From contig NZ_RJKL01000001.1 of the NCBI RefSeq assembly GCF_003751945.1, forward strand, positions 5,828,001 to 5,892,000: a DNA stretch of 64,000 bases, written 5' to 3'. The DNA is from Couchioplanes caeruleus. GTDB lineage: Bacteria; Actinomycetota; Actinomycetes; Mycobacteriales; Micromonosporaceae. Positions 50,812 through 59,688 of the stretch are shown here, in pieces (position 1 is the stretch's first letter; every line of letters starts with the position of its first letter). The translations under genes and the position numbers were made by a program. Below the pieces are notes generated by a model. That model was not told where the DNA came from and made no database searches. It worked only from the letters and a program-made list of their open reading frames with translations.

Positions 50812-50838
50812 CCGGGGCGGCCGGACCGGCCGCCCCGG
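50812..50838. terminator. Bidirectional hairpin between ilvC and glycosyltransferase gene
   Basis: Perfect 11-bp stem CCGGGGCGGCC / GGCCGCCCCGG with a 5-nt loop, exactly filling the gap between the convergent genes. Confidence 0.75.
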
Positions 50839-51600
50839 CTACTCGTCCCGCACCTGAAGCAACTGGCGCAGCAGTGCGGCCCGTTCGAACGTGTGCCCCT
50901 GTACCCGCGCCTTGATCGCCTGGTAGTACGCCGTCTTCGTCATCTGCCCCGGGTGGATCAGATAGCGGTATACCGGCACGTCGGAGTACCAGCAGGGGAA
51001 CAGCGCCTCGGCCGAGATGAACGGGTGCGTGTCGATCGACCGCGGCAGCGCGCCGTACCCGCCGACCGCGACCAGATGCGTACGCCGCCACAGCAACGCC
51101 CCGACGTGCACGGCGAACCTGCCCGTGACTTGGAACTGCGCGCCGATGGTCCCGGCGGGAATCTCACCGGGTTCCGGCCACGACTTGAACACCTCGGCCG
51201 CCGCGGCATCCGGCGGCGTCCCCGGATCGTGCATCAGATCGGTGCGGCCCCACACCCCGAGGCAGTGCCGCTGCTTCTCGGCCACCTCCAGCAGCGTGGC
51301 GACCCCGCCGGGATAGAGCAGATCGTCGTCGTCCACACAGAGTACGTACGGCGCGGAGCTGCGCATCAGGGCGAGATTGCGAGTGGTTCCGGAGCCCAGC
51401 GGCTTCGGATTGCATTCCAGCTCGACGCGTGGATCGCGGAGCCAGCCGTCGCGGTCGGCGTCCGACGGCTCCCATCCGATCGCGTCGCCGTCCAGTTGCA
51501 CGCACCACGTCCAGTCGAGGTCCTGCGCGTTCAGCGAGGCGTGCAGGCCCCGGAGCAGCTCTGGCCGGGTGGCGCCGGTGAGGAAAGCGACGGCCGTCAT
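50839..51600 (-). CDS. Family 2-like glycosyltransferase
   Basis: 253 residues, GT-A fold: AVAFLTGATRPELLRGLHAS start, CVQLDGDAIGWEP, and the metal/nucleotide motif VLCVDDDDLLYPGG. No membrane segment. Donor and acceptor unknown. Last gene of a three-gene operon: its ATG (51600) is the base after the stop codon of the CorA-like gene (51601-51603), so coupling is tight. Confidence 0.8.
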   Translation of the reverse strand: MTAVAFLTGATRPELLRGLHASLNAQDLDWTWCVQLDGDAIGWEPSDADRDGWLRDPRVELECNPKPLGSGTTRNLALMRSSAPYVLCVDDDDLLYPGGVATLLEVAEKQRHCLGVWGRTDLMHDPGTPPDAAAAEVFKSWPEPGEIPAGTIGAQFQVTGRFAVHVGALLWRRTHLVAVGGYGALPRSIDTHPFISAEALFPCWYSDVPVYRYLIHPGQMTKTAYYQAIKARVQGHTFERAALLRQLLQVRDE

Positions 51601-53034
51601 CTAGTCCCATCCCAGAGTGATCAGCAGAACCGTGGTCAGTACCAGCGCGAAGAAACCCGCGATGAGGATCAGCATCGCGCCCATGCGCTTGCGGTAGGCC
51701 ATCGCGCGCAGGGTCGAGAAGGTGGACAGCGCGCCGACGGCGGCGTACGCGGCCATGGCGACCAGCCCGAACGAGCCGTCCATGCCGGGCAGGCCCTTGA
51801 CCTCCGCGCCGTAGAGGCTGAGCACCAGGCCGGGGACGAGCACCAGCGCGGCGACCAGACCAGCGGCGTTCTGGAAGCCCTGAGTCCGCTCCGAGGTCTC
51901 CCGGTCGAGTTGTAGCCGGGCACCACCGGCGGCGCTGGACAGCAACGTCCACCCCTCGCGCAGACTGCCGTTGAGCTGATCCAGCCGCGTCTCCACCCGC
52001 TCGGTCCGGCGCTGCACCTCGAGGCGCAGCGACGTCACCGACTCCTCGATCGGGGCGACCTCGGGCTGGGGCAACCAGCCCAACCGCCCGCGCCGGGCCA
52101 TGTCCCGGTTGATCCGGCGCAGCATCCCCAGGAGCTGATGCGTCTCGTCGAGCGCGACGCCGAGGTGGCGAGCGTCCAGATGGGCCTCGAAGGCGCCGTC
52201 CCGGGCGAGCGCGAAGAACTGCCGCTCCCAGCGTTCCACCCGCTGGGTGAGCTGCCATTCGGTCCAGTCGTGGTGCTGCATGATGTCCTGCACCAGCCGC
52301 CCGGCCTCGGCCGTACCATCGGTGCCGGCGATGGCGGTGAGCTGACCGTGGCGCCGCCGGCATTCCGGCAGCGGGACCAGATACCGCTTGCCCGGTGGCA
52401 GCGGCTCGTTCGGATTCCAGTCGTGGTCCTCCGCGATCGGGTGCCACACCATCAGCGCGCCGGCGCCGCCGTAGACCACGCGGACCGCCCGTAGGCACCA
52501 CGGCGTGCGGTGCTCCATCATCCGGGGCGCGAGGGATGTGAGCAGCCACATGTCGGCGGCGTCCCAGCCTTGCTCCCGCAATCGCTCGGAGAGCGGCGGC
52601 CGGTCCGAGGAGTTGTCCGGCGTGGGCGCCCGCAACACCAGGTCGGTGAGTTCGGTCCCGTCCTCGCCCCAGGCCCAGCGGGCGAGCATGCCGACGACGC
52701 GCCGCTGCTCCTCGGCGGTTCCGGACAAGGTGCCGTGGCGCGGCCCGCGGTGCGGTTCGAGGTCGACCTCCATCCGTACCGGACCGACGGTAGTCAGTTG
52801 CACGTCGTGCAGATCCGCGGTCTCCCCGAGGGTCGACAGCGTCCCGAGGGCGGGATGGTCGAGGTTCGCCGACTCGGCGAAGACCGCCTTCTCCATGGTG
52901 AGCCGCGACCCGCACGTCCACCGTCGCACGCGCTCGGAGGGCCCGGTGACCTGGATGTCGAAGTGCAGGCACGGGTCCGCGGCGGAGCCGCTCGCCGGGA
53001 AGGCGGACTCAGAGCGTTGGTGCAAATCCACCAT
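51601..53034 (-). CDS. CorA-like membrane protein lacking the GMN motif
   Basis: 477 residues. A 250-residue N-terminal soluble part of no recognised family, a long helical/coiled segment (~290-385, LRLEVQRRTERVETRLDQLN) and C-terminal helices (~389-410, 424-445, 453-476). The stretch VPGLVLSLYGAEVKGLPGMD matches the CorA pore end, where YGMN is expected; here YGAE. Hence probably not a classical Mg channel. ATG 53034 (GGGGAG upstream) overlaps the methyltransferase gene by 26 bp. Confidence 0.65.
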   Translation of the reverse strand: MVDLHQRSESAFPASGSAADPCLHFDIQVTGPSERVRRWTCGSRLTMEKAVFAESANLDHPALGTLSTLGETADLHDVQLTTVGPVRMEVDLEPHRGPRHGTLSGTAEEQRRVVGMLARWAWGEDGTELTDLVLRAPTPDNSSDRPPLSERLREQGWDAADMWLLTSLAPRMMEHRTPWCLRAVRVVYGGAGALMVWHPIAEDHDWNPNEPLPPGKRYLVPLPECRRRHGQLTAIAGTDGTAEAGRLVQDIMQHHDWTEWQLTQRVERWERQFFALARDGAFEAHLDARHLGVALDETHQLLGMLRRINRDMARRGRLGWLPQPEVAPIEESVTSLRLEVQRRTERVETRLDQLNGSLREGWTLLSSAAGGARLQLDRETSERTQGFQNAAGLVAALVLVPGLVLSLYGAEVKGLPGMDGSFGLVAMAAYAAVGALSTFSTLRAMAYRKRMGAMLILIAGFFALVLTTVLLITLGWD

Positions 53035-53722
53035 CGGTACTCCCCATGCCGAGAGAGATGCGCTCCACGATGGTGAAGGGGATGCCGAGCTGGCTCTCCC
53101 ACATCGCGAGCGTCTCCCGTTCCGGCTCCCTTTCGGCATCGTCGAGGTAGACGGAGAAGGAGGCGGCCAGTTTGTTCCGCAGGACGCGCACCGCCGGCTC
53201 CCGCACCAGCACGTCGCCGAGGTCGCCGGCGGGCGGGCCGTCCACGAGGAGCAGGTCGATGCCGTCCGGTGTGGCGTGGTGCAGGGCCTCCCGGTCGTAC
53301 CAGTGCTCCGCAGCGCGTCGGCTTCCGGTCTGGGGGGCCTCCGCGGACAGTGCGGTCAATGGCACGTGCCGGACGACAGCCCGCTCGTGCAGGCCGGCGC
53401 TCCGCAACTGGCGGTTGAGGGCGGTGGCGAACCCGGGATCGTGCTCGATGGCGACCAGGCGGCCCCCGGTCAGCTCCACCGCCCGGGCGAGCACCATCGT
53501 GGACGAGCCGGCACCGAGCTCGACCACCGTCCGCCGGTGGCGCAGCACCACGTCGTTCACCACGCTGGCCAGCGCGGCGGGCCGCATCGACCAGGCGGTC
53601 CACGGCACGTAATGCGGGATCAGCGGCTGCAGCGCCTGCATGGCGAGCAGATCGCCCAGCGACCACTTCTCGGGCGTGGCACGAATCTCCGGCAACGGCT
53701 TCCCATCGAAGAGTGATGTCAC
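53009..53722 (-). CDS. Class I SAM-dependent methyltransferase
   Basis: 237 residues with the Rossmann motifs VVELGAGSSTMVLAR (motif I), LVAIEHDPGF (motif II) and DLLLVDGPPAGD (motif IV). Resembles the FkbM/class-18-like small-molecule or sugar methyltransferases; acceptor unknown. First gene of the operon with the CorA-like protein and glycosyltransferase. GTG 53722 start; the proximal region holds no obvious promoter. Confidence 0.8.
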   Translation of the reverse strand: MTSLFDGKPLPEIRATPEKWSLGDLLAMQALQPLIPHYVPWTAWSMRPAALASVVNDVVLRHRRTVVELGAGSSTMVLARAVELTGGRLVAIEHDPGFATALNRQLRSAGLHERAVVRHVPLTALSAEAPQTGSRRAAEHWYDREALHHATPDGIDLLLVDGPPAGDLGDVLVREPAVRVLRNKLAASFSVYLDDAEREPERETLAMWESQLGIPFTIVERISLGMGSTDGGFAPTL

Positions 53723-54099
53723 TGTCGGCAGATCGTAACCGAGCGCTGCGCCGATCGGCGTCGGCCGACGGGGCGGCGGTGACGGTCGATCATGCGAGGT
53801 GGAGATCGGCCATCGCCCCGATGGTTTCGGTGATAGGGGCGACCAATGTGGCCGGGCCGAGCACCCGTGCGTCCGGCCCGAGCCGCAGCAGGGTCCTGGC
53901 GGGGGACACAGTCTCCAGGGGATGGTGGGACGCTCACCTCGGCGCGGTGGGACCAGGAGTTCTCCGCCGACAGGGCCGGACCTGGGAGTCGAACTGGATC
54001 ATGGAGCACACCAGGATGTGAGGCCAGTCACATCGATAGGCGTGACGGGTTCACCCGATGTCCACATACGATCGCGGAAGGTCCGCGAGATGGAGACGC
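53723..54099. other. Intergenic region with a regulator remnant
   Basis: Contains the WYL-type C-terminal remnant on the minus strand (53790-53909), an overlapping TCGCCCC/GGGGCGA inverted repeat around 53814-53845, and at its right end the serA promoter zone (TACGAT near 54064-54069). Confidence 0.55.
53790..53909 (-). pseudogene. C-terminal remnant of a WYL-domain regulator
   Basis: Minus-strand reading from GTG 53909 gives VSPARTLLRLGPDARVLGPA then TLVAPITETIGAMADLHLA and a stop. The LLxLGPDAxVLGPxxL block is the characteristic end of WYL-domain transcription factors. An in-frame stop lies 24 bases upstream of the GTG, so only about 39 codons survive; no HTH or WYL core is present. Confidence 0.55.
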
Positions 54100-55701
54100 A
54101 TGACTCCCGTCGTATTGATCGCTGAGGAACTCGCCCCCGCCGCCCTCGAGGTGCTGGCCCACGACTTCGACATCCGGCAGGTCGACGGCACCGATCGGAC
54201 CGCGCTTCTCGCCGGGCTGGCCGACGCCGACGCCGTCATCCTGCGCAGCGCGACCCGGATCGACGCCGAGGCCGTCGCCGCCGCGCCGCGGCTCAAGGTC
54301 GTCGCCCGGGCAGGGGTCGGTCTCGACAACGTCGACGTGCCCGCGGCCACCGCGCGCGGCGTCATGGTGGTCAACGCGCCGACCTCCAACATCGTTTCGG
54401 CCGCCGAGCAGGCGATCGCGCTGCTGCTCGCCGTCGCGCGCCACACCGTCGCCGCCGGGGCGGCGCTCAAGCGGGGCGAGTGGCAGCGCGCCAGGTTCAC
54501 CGGCGTCGAGGTGCAGGGCAAGACCGTCGGGGTGGTCGGGCTGGGTCGCATCGGCGTGCTGTTCGCGCAGCGCATGGCCGCATTCGGCGCACGGTTGATC
54601 GCGTACGACCCGTACGTCCAGCCGGCCCGGGCCGCGCAGCTCGGCGTGCATCTCGTCGCGCTCGACGAGCTGCTGCGGGAGAGCGACTTCATCTCGGTGC
54701 ACCTGCCCCGCACGCCCGAGACCGTGGGCCTGATCGGGGAGAAGGAGCTGGCCATCGTCAAGCCGGGCGTACGCATCGTCAACGCCGCCCGCGGTGGCCT
54801 CGTCGACGAGCGCGCCCTGGCCGACGCCCTGGCCGAAGGCCGGGTGGCCGGTGCGGGGCTCGACGTGTTCGCCGCCGAGCCGACCACCTCCTCGCCGCTG
54901 TTCGCGTTCGACAACGTCGTGGTCACGCCGCATCTCGGCGCGTCGACGGCCGAGGCGCAGGACAAGGCGGGTCTGTCCGTGGCGCGCAGCGTCAAGCTGG
55001 CGCTGCAGGGCGAGTTCGTGCCGGACGCGGTCAACGTGCAGGCCGGCGGCGTCGTCGACGAGGACGTGCGGCCGTTGCTCGGCCTCGCCGAGCGGCTGGG
55101 CAAGGTCTTCACCGCGGTGGCGGGCGGCGTGGCGGCGAGCGTGACCGTCGAGGTGCGCGGCGAGATCGTCTCGCACGACGTCACGGTGCTCAAACTCGCC
55201 GCGACCAAGGGGCTCTTCGCGTCGGTGGTCGAGGAGCAGGTCACCTATGTCAACGCCCCGCAGCTCGCGGCCGACCGCGGCGTCGACGTCGAGCTGGTCG
55301 TGTCCGGCGAGGACCCCGAGCATCACAACCTCGTCACCGTACGCGGTGCGCTCCCGGACGGCCGCCGCGTGACGGTGTCGGGCACTCTGGTGACGACCGG
55401 CGGCCGCGAGGCCCGCAAGCTGACCCAGGTGGACGAGTTCGACCTGGAGCTCGACGCCGGCGGGGTGCTGCTCTTCTTCCGCTACGCGGACCGCCCGGGC
55501 ATCGTCGGCGCGATCGGTTCGATCCTCGGCGAGGCGGGTGTGAACATCGCGGCGATGCAGGTGGCGCGCCGGGAGGCCGGCGGTGAGGCGCTGATGGCAC
55601 TGACGGTGGACTCGTCGGTGGACCTGGAGCTGCTGTCCACGGTGGCCGCGGCCATCGGATCCTCCCGCGGTCACATCGCGGACCTGCGGGACGAGGACTG
55701 A
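54100..55701 (+). CDS. serA: D-3-phosphoglycerate dehydrogenase
   Basis: First step of serine synthesis. 533 residues as in long actinobacterial SerA: substrate/NAD domains (ARAGVGLDNVDVPAATARG; VGLGRIGVLFAQRM; catalytic Arg in NAARGGLVDE, Glu in DVFAAEP, His in TPHLGAST), intervening ASB domain and C-terminal ACT domain (LLFFRYADRPGIVGAIGSIL) for serine inhibition. ATG 54100 preceded by GGAG; ATG 54058 is unlikely. Confidence 0.95.
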   Translation: MTPVVLIAEELAPAALEVLAHDFDIRQVDGTDRTALLAGLADADAVILRSATRIDAEAVAAAPRLKVVARAGVGLDNVDVPAATARGVMVVNAPTSNIVSAAEQAIALLLAVARHTVAAGAALKRGEWQRARFTGVEVQGKTVGVVGLGRIGVLFAQRMAAFGARLIAYDPYVQPARAAQLGVHLVALDELLRESDFISVHLPRTPETVGLIGEKELAIVKPGVRIVNAARGGLVDERALADALAEGRVAGAGLDVFAAEPTTSSPLFAFDNVVVTPHLGASTAEAQDKAGLSVARSVKLALQGEFVPDAVNVQAGGVVDEDVRPLLGLAERLGKVFTAVAGGVAASVTVEVRGEIVSHDVTVLKLAATKGLFASVVEEQVTYVNAPQLAADRGVDVELVVSGEDPEHHNLVTVRGALPDGRRVTVSGTLVTTGGREARKLTQVDEFDLELDAGGVLLFFRYADRPGIVGAIGSILGEAGVNIAAMQVARREAGGEALMALTVDSSVDLELLSTVAAAIGSSRGHIADLRDED

Positions 55702-55723
55702 GACGGGCCGCCGGCCGGCGCGA

Positions 55724-56113
55724 TCAGCGGGTGGTCATCGCGGATGCGGCCGCCCGGGCCTTCACCGGCGGCGGGTAGACGGTGCCGTCCTGCAGGTCCA
55801 GCAGGTCCAGGTTGAGCTCGCCGGCGAGGCGTTCGATCCGCTCGAGGACCTCGTCCGGGCAGTGCTCGTCCAGCCGCATCTGGATATGGTCCGCGGCCGC
55901 GTGCAGCGGCGCGCTCGCCCACGGCGAGCCGTCCAGGGCCGCGCGCGGGCCACGGTCGGGATAGTCGCTGGTCAGCGCGTCGTAGAAGGCGACGACGCGG
56001 GGGTCGGCGGGGCGTAGCGGGTGTTCGCCGCGTGCGCACCGCTCGTTGGCGGCACGCACGTCGTCCGGCATGTCCGCGTTGTCCATGGCCCACACCACGA
56101 GGTCGAAACTCAC
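55724..56113 (-). CDS. Conserved actinobacterial protein of unknown function
   Basis: 129 residues starting VSFDLVVWAMDNADMPDDVR, with DYPD, GSPWASAPLH and DLLDLQDGTVYPPP. I recall similar small acidic cytoplasmic proteins in actinomycetes, sometimes beside toxin genes, but no function can be given. GTG 56113 is chosen because the coding-like pattern begins there; the frame is open further upstream. Tail-to-tail with serA. Confidence 0.68.
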   Translation of the reverse strand: MSFDLVVWAMDNADMPDDVRAANERCARGEHPLRPADPRVVAFYDALTSDYPDRGPRAALDGSPWASAPLHAAADHIQMRLDEHCPDEVLERIERLAGELNLDLLDLQDGTVYPPPVKARAAASAMTTR

Positions 56114-56458
56114 CGGCGCATGGTGCCATACCCGTGGGCGTTCGATCCCGATGTCGGGGCGACACGCGGGGGATGCGTCTTGCGCGACATTAGTCCGCAT
56201 CGCTAGCGTTGGTCCTTGCCGCGCGGGCGTTGCGGGCGTGTCTTCGGGTGACATGCCGGTGACCATCCCGCGCGGTTGTGCACCTCGGCGGGCGCGAGCC
56301 AGCGTTTTCGTCGTGACAGCCCCCGCGATCGTTGCCGCGATCGGCGGGGGCTGTTCGCGTTGTACCACCCTTCATCCACATCCTGGGAGTTTCGTACCGG
56401 AGAGCGGGACGGCCGGTTAGGCTCGGCCCCGGTTTCGGAATCGGACGAGGGAGTCGAC
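56114..56458. other. Divergent region upstream of leuB
   Basis: 345 bp. Contains the strong hairpin at 56316-56354 and a -10-like TAGGCT at 56418-56423, which would start leuB mRNA about 30 nt before its GTG. No leader peptide rich in branched-chain codons was found here. Confidence 0.5.
56316..56354. promoter_or_regulatory. Long inverted repeat upstream of leuB
   Basis: ACAGCCCCCGC-GATCG / CGATC-G-GCGGGGGCTGT: 16 bp of pairing, one bulge, 6-nt loop (TTGCCG). No T-tract on either strand and located before the predicted leuB -10, so it may be an operator or a terminator for an undetected transcript. Confidence 0.6.
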
Positions 56459-57493
56459 GTGGCGGTGGCGCGGATCGCGGTGGTGGCCGGAGACGGCATC
56501 GGGACCGAGGTGACCGCGGAGGCCCGCAAGGTGATCGAGGCCGTCCTCCCCGGCGTCGCGTGGCAGGAGTACGACCTCGGTGCCCGCCTCTACCACCGCA
56601 CCGGCGAGGTCCTCCCGGCGTCGGTGCGCGACGAGCTGGCCGGCCACGACGCCATCCTGCTCGGCGCGATCGGCGACCCGACCGTGCCGCCGGGCGTGCT
56701 CGAGCGCGGCCTGCTGCTGCGGCTCCGCTTCGACTTCGACCAGTACGTCAACCTGCGTCCCTCGCGGCTGTGGCCGGGCACCATCAGCCCGCTCGCCGGG
56801 GTCAAGCCCGGTGAGATCGACATGGTCGTGGTCCGCGAGGGCACCGAGGGCCTGTACGTCGGCGCCGGCGGCGTCCTGCACCGGGACACCCCCGCCGAGA
56901 TCGCCACCGAGGAGAGCCTGAACACCCGGCACGGCGTCGAACGGGTCGTCCGGGACGCGTTCGCCCGGGCGCAGCGCCGCGAGCGCCGCCATCTCACGCT
57001 CGTGCACAAGACCAACGTGCTGACCCACGCCGGGGGGCTCTGGGCCCGCACCTTCCAGGCGGTCGCCGCCGAGTTCCCCGGCGTCACGACGGAATACCAG
57101 CACATCGACGCCGCGAGCATGTTCATGGTGAGCAACCCGCAGCGCTACGACGTCATCGTGACCGACAACCTCTTCGGCGACATCCTCACCGACGTCGCCG
57201 CCGCGGTGACCGGCGGCATCGGCATGGCCGCCAGCGGCTCCGTCAATCCCGAGCGCGCATTCCCGTCGACGTTCGAGCCGGTGCACGGCTCCGCGCCCGA
57301 CATCGCCGGACAGGGCATCGCCGACCCGGCCGCCGCCATCCTCTCCGGCGCCCTGCTGCTCGAACACATCGGCCACGCCGACCTGGCCCGGCGAGTATCC
57401 GACGCGGTCGCGGCCGAGGTCGCCGCCCGGACGCCGGGAACGCCGCTGCGTACCGCCGAGGTCGGAGACCGAGTGGCAGCCGCGGCTGCCTGA
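56459..57493 (+). CDS. leuB: 3-isopropylmalate dehydrogenase
   Basis: 344 residues. Oxidative decarboxylation in leucine synthesis, and of 3-methylmalate when fed by CimA. Motifs: [68 protein letters not shown] and [16 protein letters not shown] 56459 has GAGGGAG 5 nt upstream. Starts the leuB-ilvE stretch. Confidence 0.94.
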   Translation: MAVARIAVVAGDGIGTEVTAEARKVIEAVLPGVAWQEYDLGARLYHRTGEVLPASVRDELAGHDAILLGAIGDPTVPPGVLERGLLLRLRFDFDQYVNLRPSRLWPGTISPLAGVKPGEIDMVVVREGTEGLYVGAGGVLHRDTPAEIATEESLNTRHGVERVVRDAFARAQRRERRHLTLVHKTNVLTHAGGLWARTFQAVAAEFPGVTTEYQHIDAASMFMVSNPQRYDVIVTDNLFGDILTDVAAAVTGGIGMAASGSVNPERAFPSTFEPVHGSAPDIAGQGIADPAAAILSGALLLEHIGHADLARRVSDAVAAEVAARTPGTPLRTAEVGDRVAAAAA

Positions 57494-57616
57494 CCCTCTC
57501 CGACTGCTCTCGGCGCGTGGTCGGCTTTAACGGCCGTTCGGGGTAAGTTCCATGGAGCACTGCGGGTGCTACCTCATGTCCACACCCCTTTCGCGAGAGA
57601 AAGCAGGTCAACCCCC

Positions 57617-58714
57617 ATGAGTGGTGGTGACAACCTCGACTTCGAGATCCGTCCGAACCCGGCGCCCGTAAGTGACGCGGACCGCGCGACATTGCTGGCC
57701 AACCCGGGCTTCGGCCGTATCTTCACCGACCACATGGTCACCGTGCGTTACGCGGAGGGCAAGGGCTGGTACGAGCCCCGCGTCGAGGCCCGCGCGCCCA
57801 TCCCGATGGACCCGGCGTCGGCCGTGCTGCACTACGCGCAGGAGATCTTCGAGGGCCTGAAGGCGTACACGACCTCGGACGGCGGCGTCACGCTGTTCCG
57901 GCCGGATGCCAACGCCGCGCGGTTCGCCCAGTCGGCGCAGCGCATGGCGATGCCGCAACTGCCGCAGGCCATGTTCCTCGAGTCGCTGCGGCAGATCATC
58001 AGCATCGACCAGAAGTGGATTCCGCAGAGCGACGAGGGCAGCCTCTATCTGCGCCCGTTCGCGTACGCCAGCGAGGTCTTCCTGGGCGTGCGTCCGGCGA
58101 TGGAATACCTCTACCTCGTCATCGCCTCCCCGGTGGGCGCCTACTTCAGCGGCGGCGTCAAGCCGGTGACGGTGTGGGCCACGCCCGACTACACCCGGGC
58201 GGCTCCGGGCGGCACCGGCGCCGCGAAGTGCGGCGGCAACTATGCGGCCGGGCTCTCCGCGCAGGCCGAGGCGATCGAGCACGGCTGCGACCAGGTCGTC
58301 TACCTGGACGCCGTCGAGCGCAAGTACGTCGACGAGCTCGGCGGCATGAACGTCATCTTCGTGATGGACGACGGTTCCCTGGTGACGCCCCCGCTGGGCG
58401 GCACGATCCTGCCCGGCATCACCCGCGACTCGGTCCTGAAGCTGGCCGCCCACGCCGGCCGCGCCGTGCACGAGCGCCCGGTCAGCATCGACGAGTGGCG
58501 CGAGGGCGCTGCCTCCGGCCGGATCCGCGAGGTGTTCGCCTGCGGAACCGCCGCCGTGATCACGCCGATCGCCACCGTCAAGTCGCCGGAGGGCGAGTTC
58601 ACCGTCGCCGACGGCGGGCCGGGCGAGGTCACGATGGCGCTGCGCCAGCAGTTGTCGGACATCCAGCGCGGCCGCGCGGAGGACCCGTTCGGCTGGGTCC
58701 ACAAGGTGCTCTGA
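57617..58714 (+). CDS. ilvE: Branched-chain amino-acid aminotransferase
   Basis: 365-residue class IV PLP aminotransferase, the last step for Ile, Leu and Val. PLP Lys204 in GAAKCGGNYAAGL; HYAQEIFEGLKAY and GTAAVITPI are family signatures. ATG 57617; AGCAGG upstream is weak. A -10-like TAAGTT at 57544-57549 suggests its own promoter. Confidence 0.95.
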   Translation: MSGGDNLDFEIRPNPAPVSDADRATLLANPGFGRIFTDHMVTVRYAEGKGWYEPRVEARAPIPMDPASAVLHYAQEIFEGLKAYTTSDGGVTLFRPDANAARFAQSAQRMAMPQLPQAMFLESLRQIISIDQKWIPQSDEGSLYLRPFAYASEVFLGVRPAMEYLYLVIASPVGAYFSGGVKPVTVWATPDYTRAAPGGTGAAKCGGNYAAGLSAQAEAIEHGCDQVVYLDAVERKYVDELGGMNVIFVMDDGSLVTPPLGGTILPGITRDSVLKLAAHAGRAVHERPVSIDEWREGAASGRIREVFACGTAAVITPIATVKSPEGEFTVADGGPGEVTMALRQQLSDIQRGRAEDPFGWVHKVL

Positions 58715-58718
58715 CGCG

Positions 58719-59465
58719 TCAGGACGGCTCCAGCAGGTGGTCGCGCATCGCGGCCACCTGCTCGGCGCTGACACCGATCTCCCGCACGTACTTCTCCACC
58801 GAGCCGTGGCGCTCCCGCAGGTCGCCGAGGAACATGTGCATGGCGTCCTGCGGGCAGTCGAACATGTGGTACTTGTCCTGCACCATGTCCGGCCTGGTCC
58901 GCATCAGGTACTCGGTCAGCGACGCCATCGCCACCTCGGTCAGCGCGTAGTCCTCCGCGATGACCGCGTCCGGGACGCCCAGCAGCGCCAGCGTCAGGGC
59001 GCAGACCACCCCCGTACGATCCTTGCCGGCCATGCAGTGCACGACCACCGGCGCCGCCGCCGGGTCGGCGATCAGCGTGAGCGCCGCGGCCAGGCCCTCC
59101 CGGCCGTCCTCCGCGAAGTTCAGGTAGCGGTCGGCGAGCCAACGCTCGTGCGACATGCCCTCCGGATGCGGCACCGAGTCCCAGTCCACGTGCCTGATCA
59201 CCGGGTTGTGGTAGGCGAAGCCGTCCGCCTCCGGCACCCGGCCGTGCTCCTCGATCTCGAAGAGGCGGCGCAGGTCGATGACGGTCCGGACGCCGAGCTT
59301 GCCGAACGCCGCCAGGTCGTCGCCCTTCAGCCGGTGCAGGGAGTCGGAGCGGAACAGGCGCCGCCAGCGGACCGTCCTGCCGTCGAGGCCGGCATACCCG
59401 CCGACGTCACGGAAGTTGTAGCTGGCGGAGAAGGACAGGGTCCGGGGATACGGATCGACGGTCAC
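58719..59465 (-). CDS. Tyrosine-phosphatase-type protein
   Basis: 248 residues. P-loop HCMAGKDRTGV (CX5R) around residue 144 with upstream NFRDVGGY and RLFRSDSL, the pattern of bacterial tyrosine/lipid phosphatases (Y_phosphatase3, like M. tuberculosis PtpB). Cytoplasmic, no signal peptide. GTG 59465 lies 6 nt after TAGGTT (59472-59477, minus strand): leaderless. Convergent with ilvE. Confidence 0.88.
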   Translation of the reverse strand: MTVDPYPRTLSFSASYNFRDVGGYAGLDGRTVRWRRLFRSDSLHRLKGDDLAAFGKLGVRTVIDLRRLFEIEEHGRVPEADGFAYHNPVIRHVDWDSVPHPEGMSHERWLADRYLNFAEDGREGLAAALTLIADPAAAPVVVHCMAGKDRTGVVCALTLALLGVPDAVIAEDYALTEVAMASLTEYLMRTRPDMVQDKYHMFDCPQDAMHMFLGDLRERHGSVEKYVREIGVSAEQVAAMRDHLLEPS

Positions 59466-59546
59466 CCTTCCAACCTACGTCACCCGCTGAGGCGACACCT
59501 GTCCCGGATTCTGGACTTCCGTCCCACAGACGTGGGAGTCGGTGGC

Positions 59547-59594
59547 ATGCTTCCGTACGTGACCCACCTTCCCGTGCTGATTATTCGCACCTAG
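59547..59594 (+). CDS. cimA leader peptide
   Basis: Fifteen codons, MLPYVTHLPVLIIRT, then TAG; the run Val-Leu-Ile-Ile lies four codons before the stop. GGGAG 8 nt upstream is a good ribosome site. It is followed at once by a hairpin and an intrinsic terminator before cimA, so it is a branched-chain (isoleucine-sensing) leader peptide. Confidence 0.82.
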   Translation: MLPYVTHLPVLIIRT

Positions 59595-59622
59595 CGCGCC
59601 GGCTGACGCATCGCCGACGCGC
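59594..59622 (+). promoter_or_regulatory. Leader hairpin upstream of the cimA attenuator
   Basis: GCGCGCCGGC / GCCGACGCGC, 10-bp arms with one mismatch, starting on the last base of the leader stop codon and ending one base before the terminator stem. Confidence 0.65.
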
Positions 59623-59655
59623 AGACCTCCCGCATCCGCGGGGGGTCTTTTTGTT
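59623..59655 (+). terminator. cimA attenuator terminator
   Basis: 11-bp stem AGACCTCCCGC / GCGGGGGGTCT (one G-T pair, loop ATCC) followed by TTTTTGTT, 34 bp before the cimA ATG. Confidence 0.88.
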
Positions 59656-59688
59656 GGGTCGACCCGTCCTGCGGAAAGGAAGCTCACC

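Noticed and set aside
56278..56316. 12-codon ORF ([12 protein letters not shown]) ending at the hairpin before leuB, considered as a leader peptide
   Set aside because: No run of Leu/Val/Ile codons, no ribosome site, and no T-tracted terminator.
57552..57620. 22-codon ORF overlapping the ilvE start (ATGA), considered as a leader or coupled uORF
   Set aside because: The likely -10 (57544-57549) places transcription start after its ATG; no regulatory codon run.
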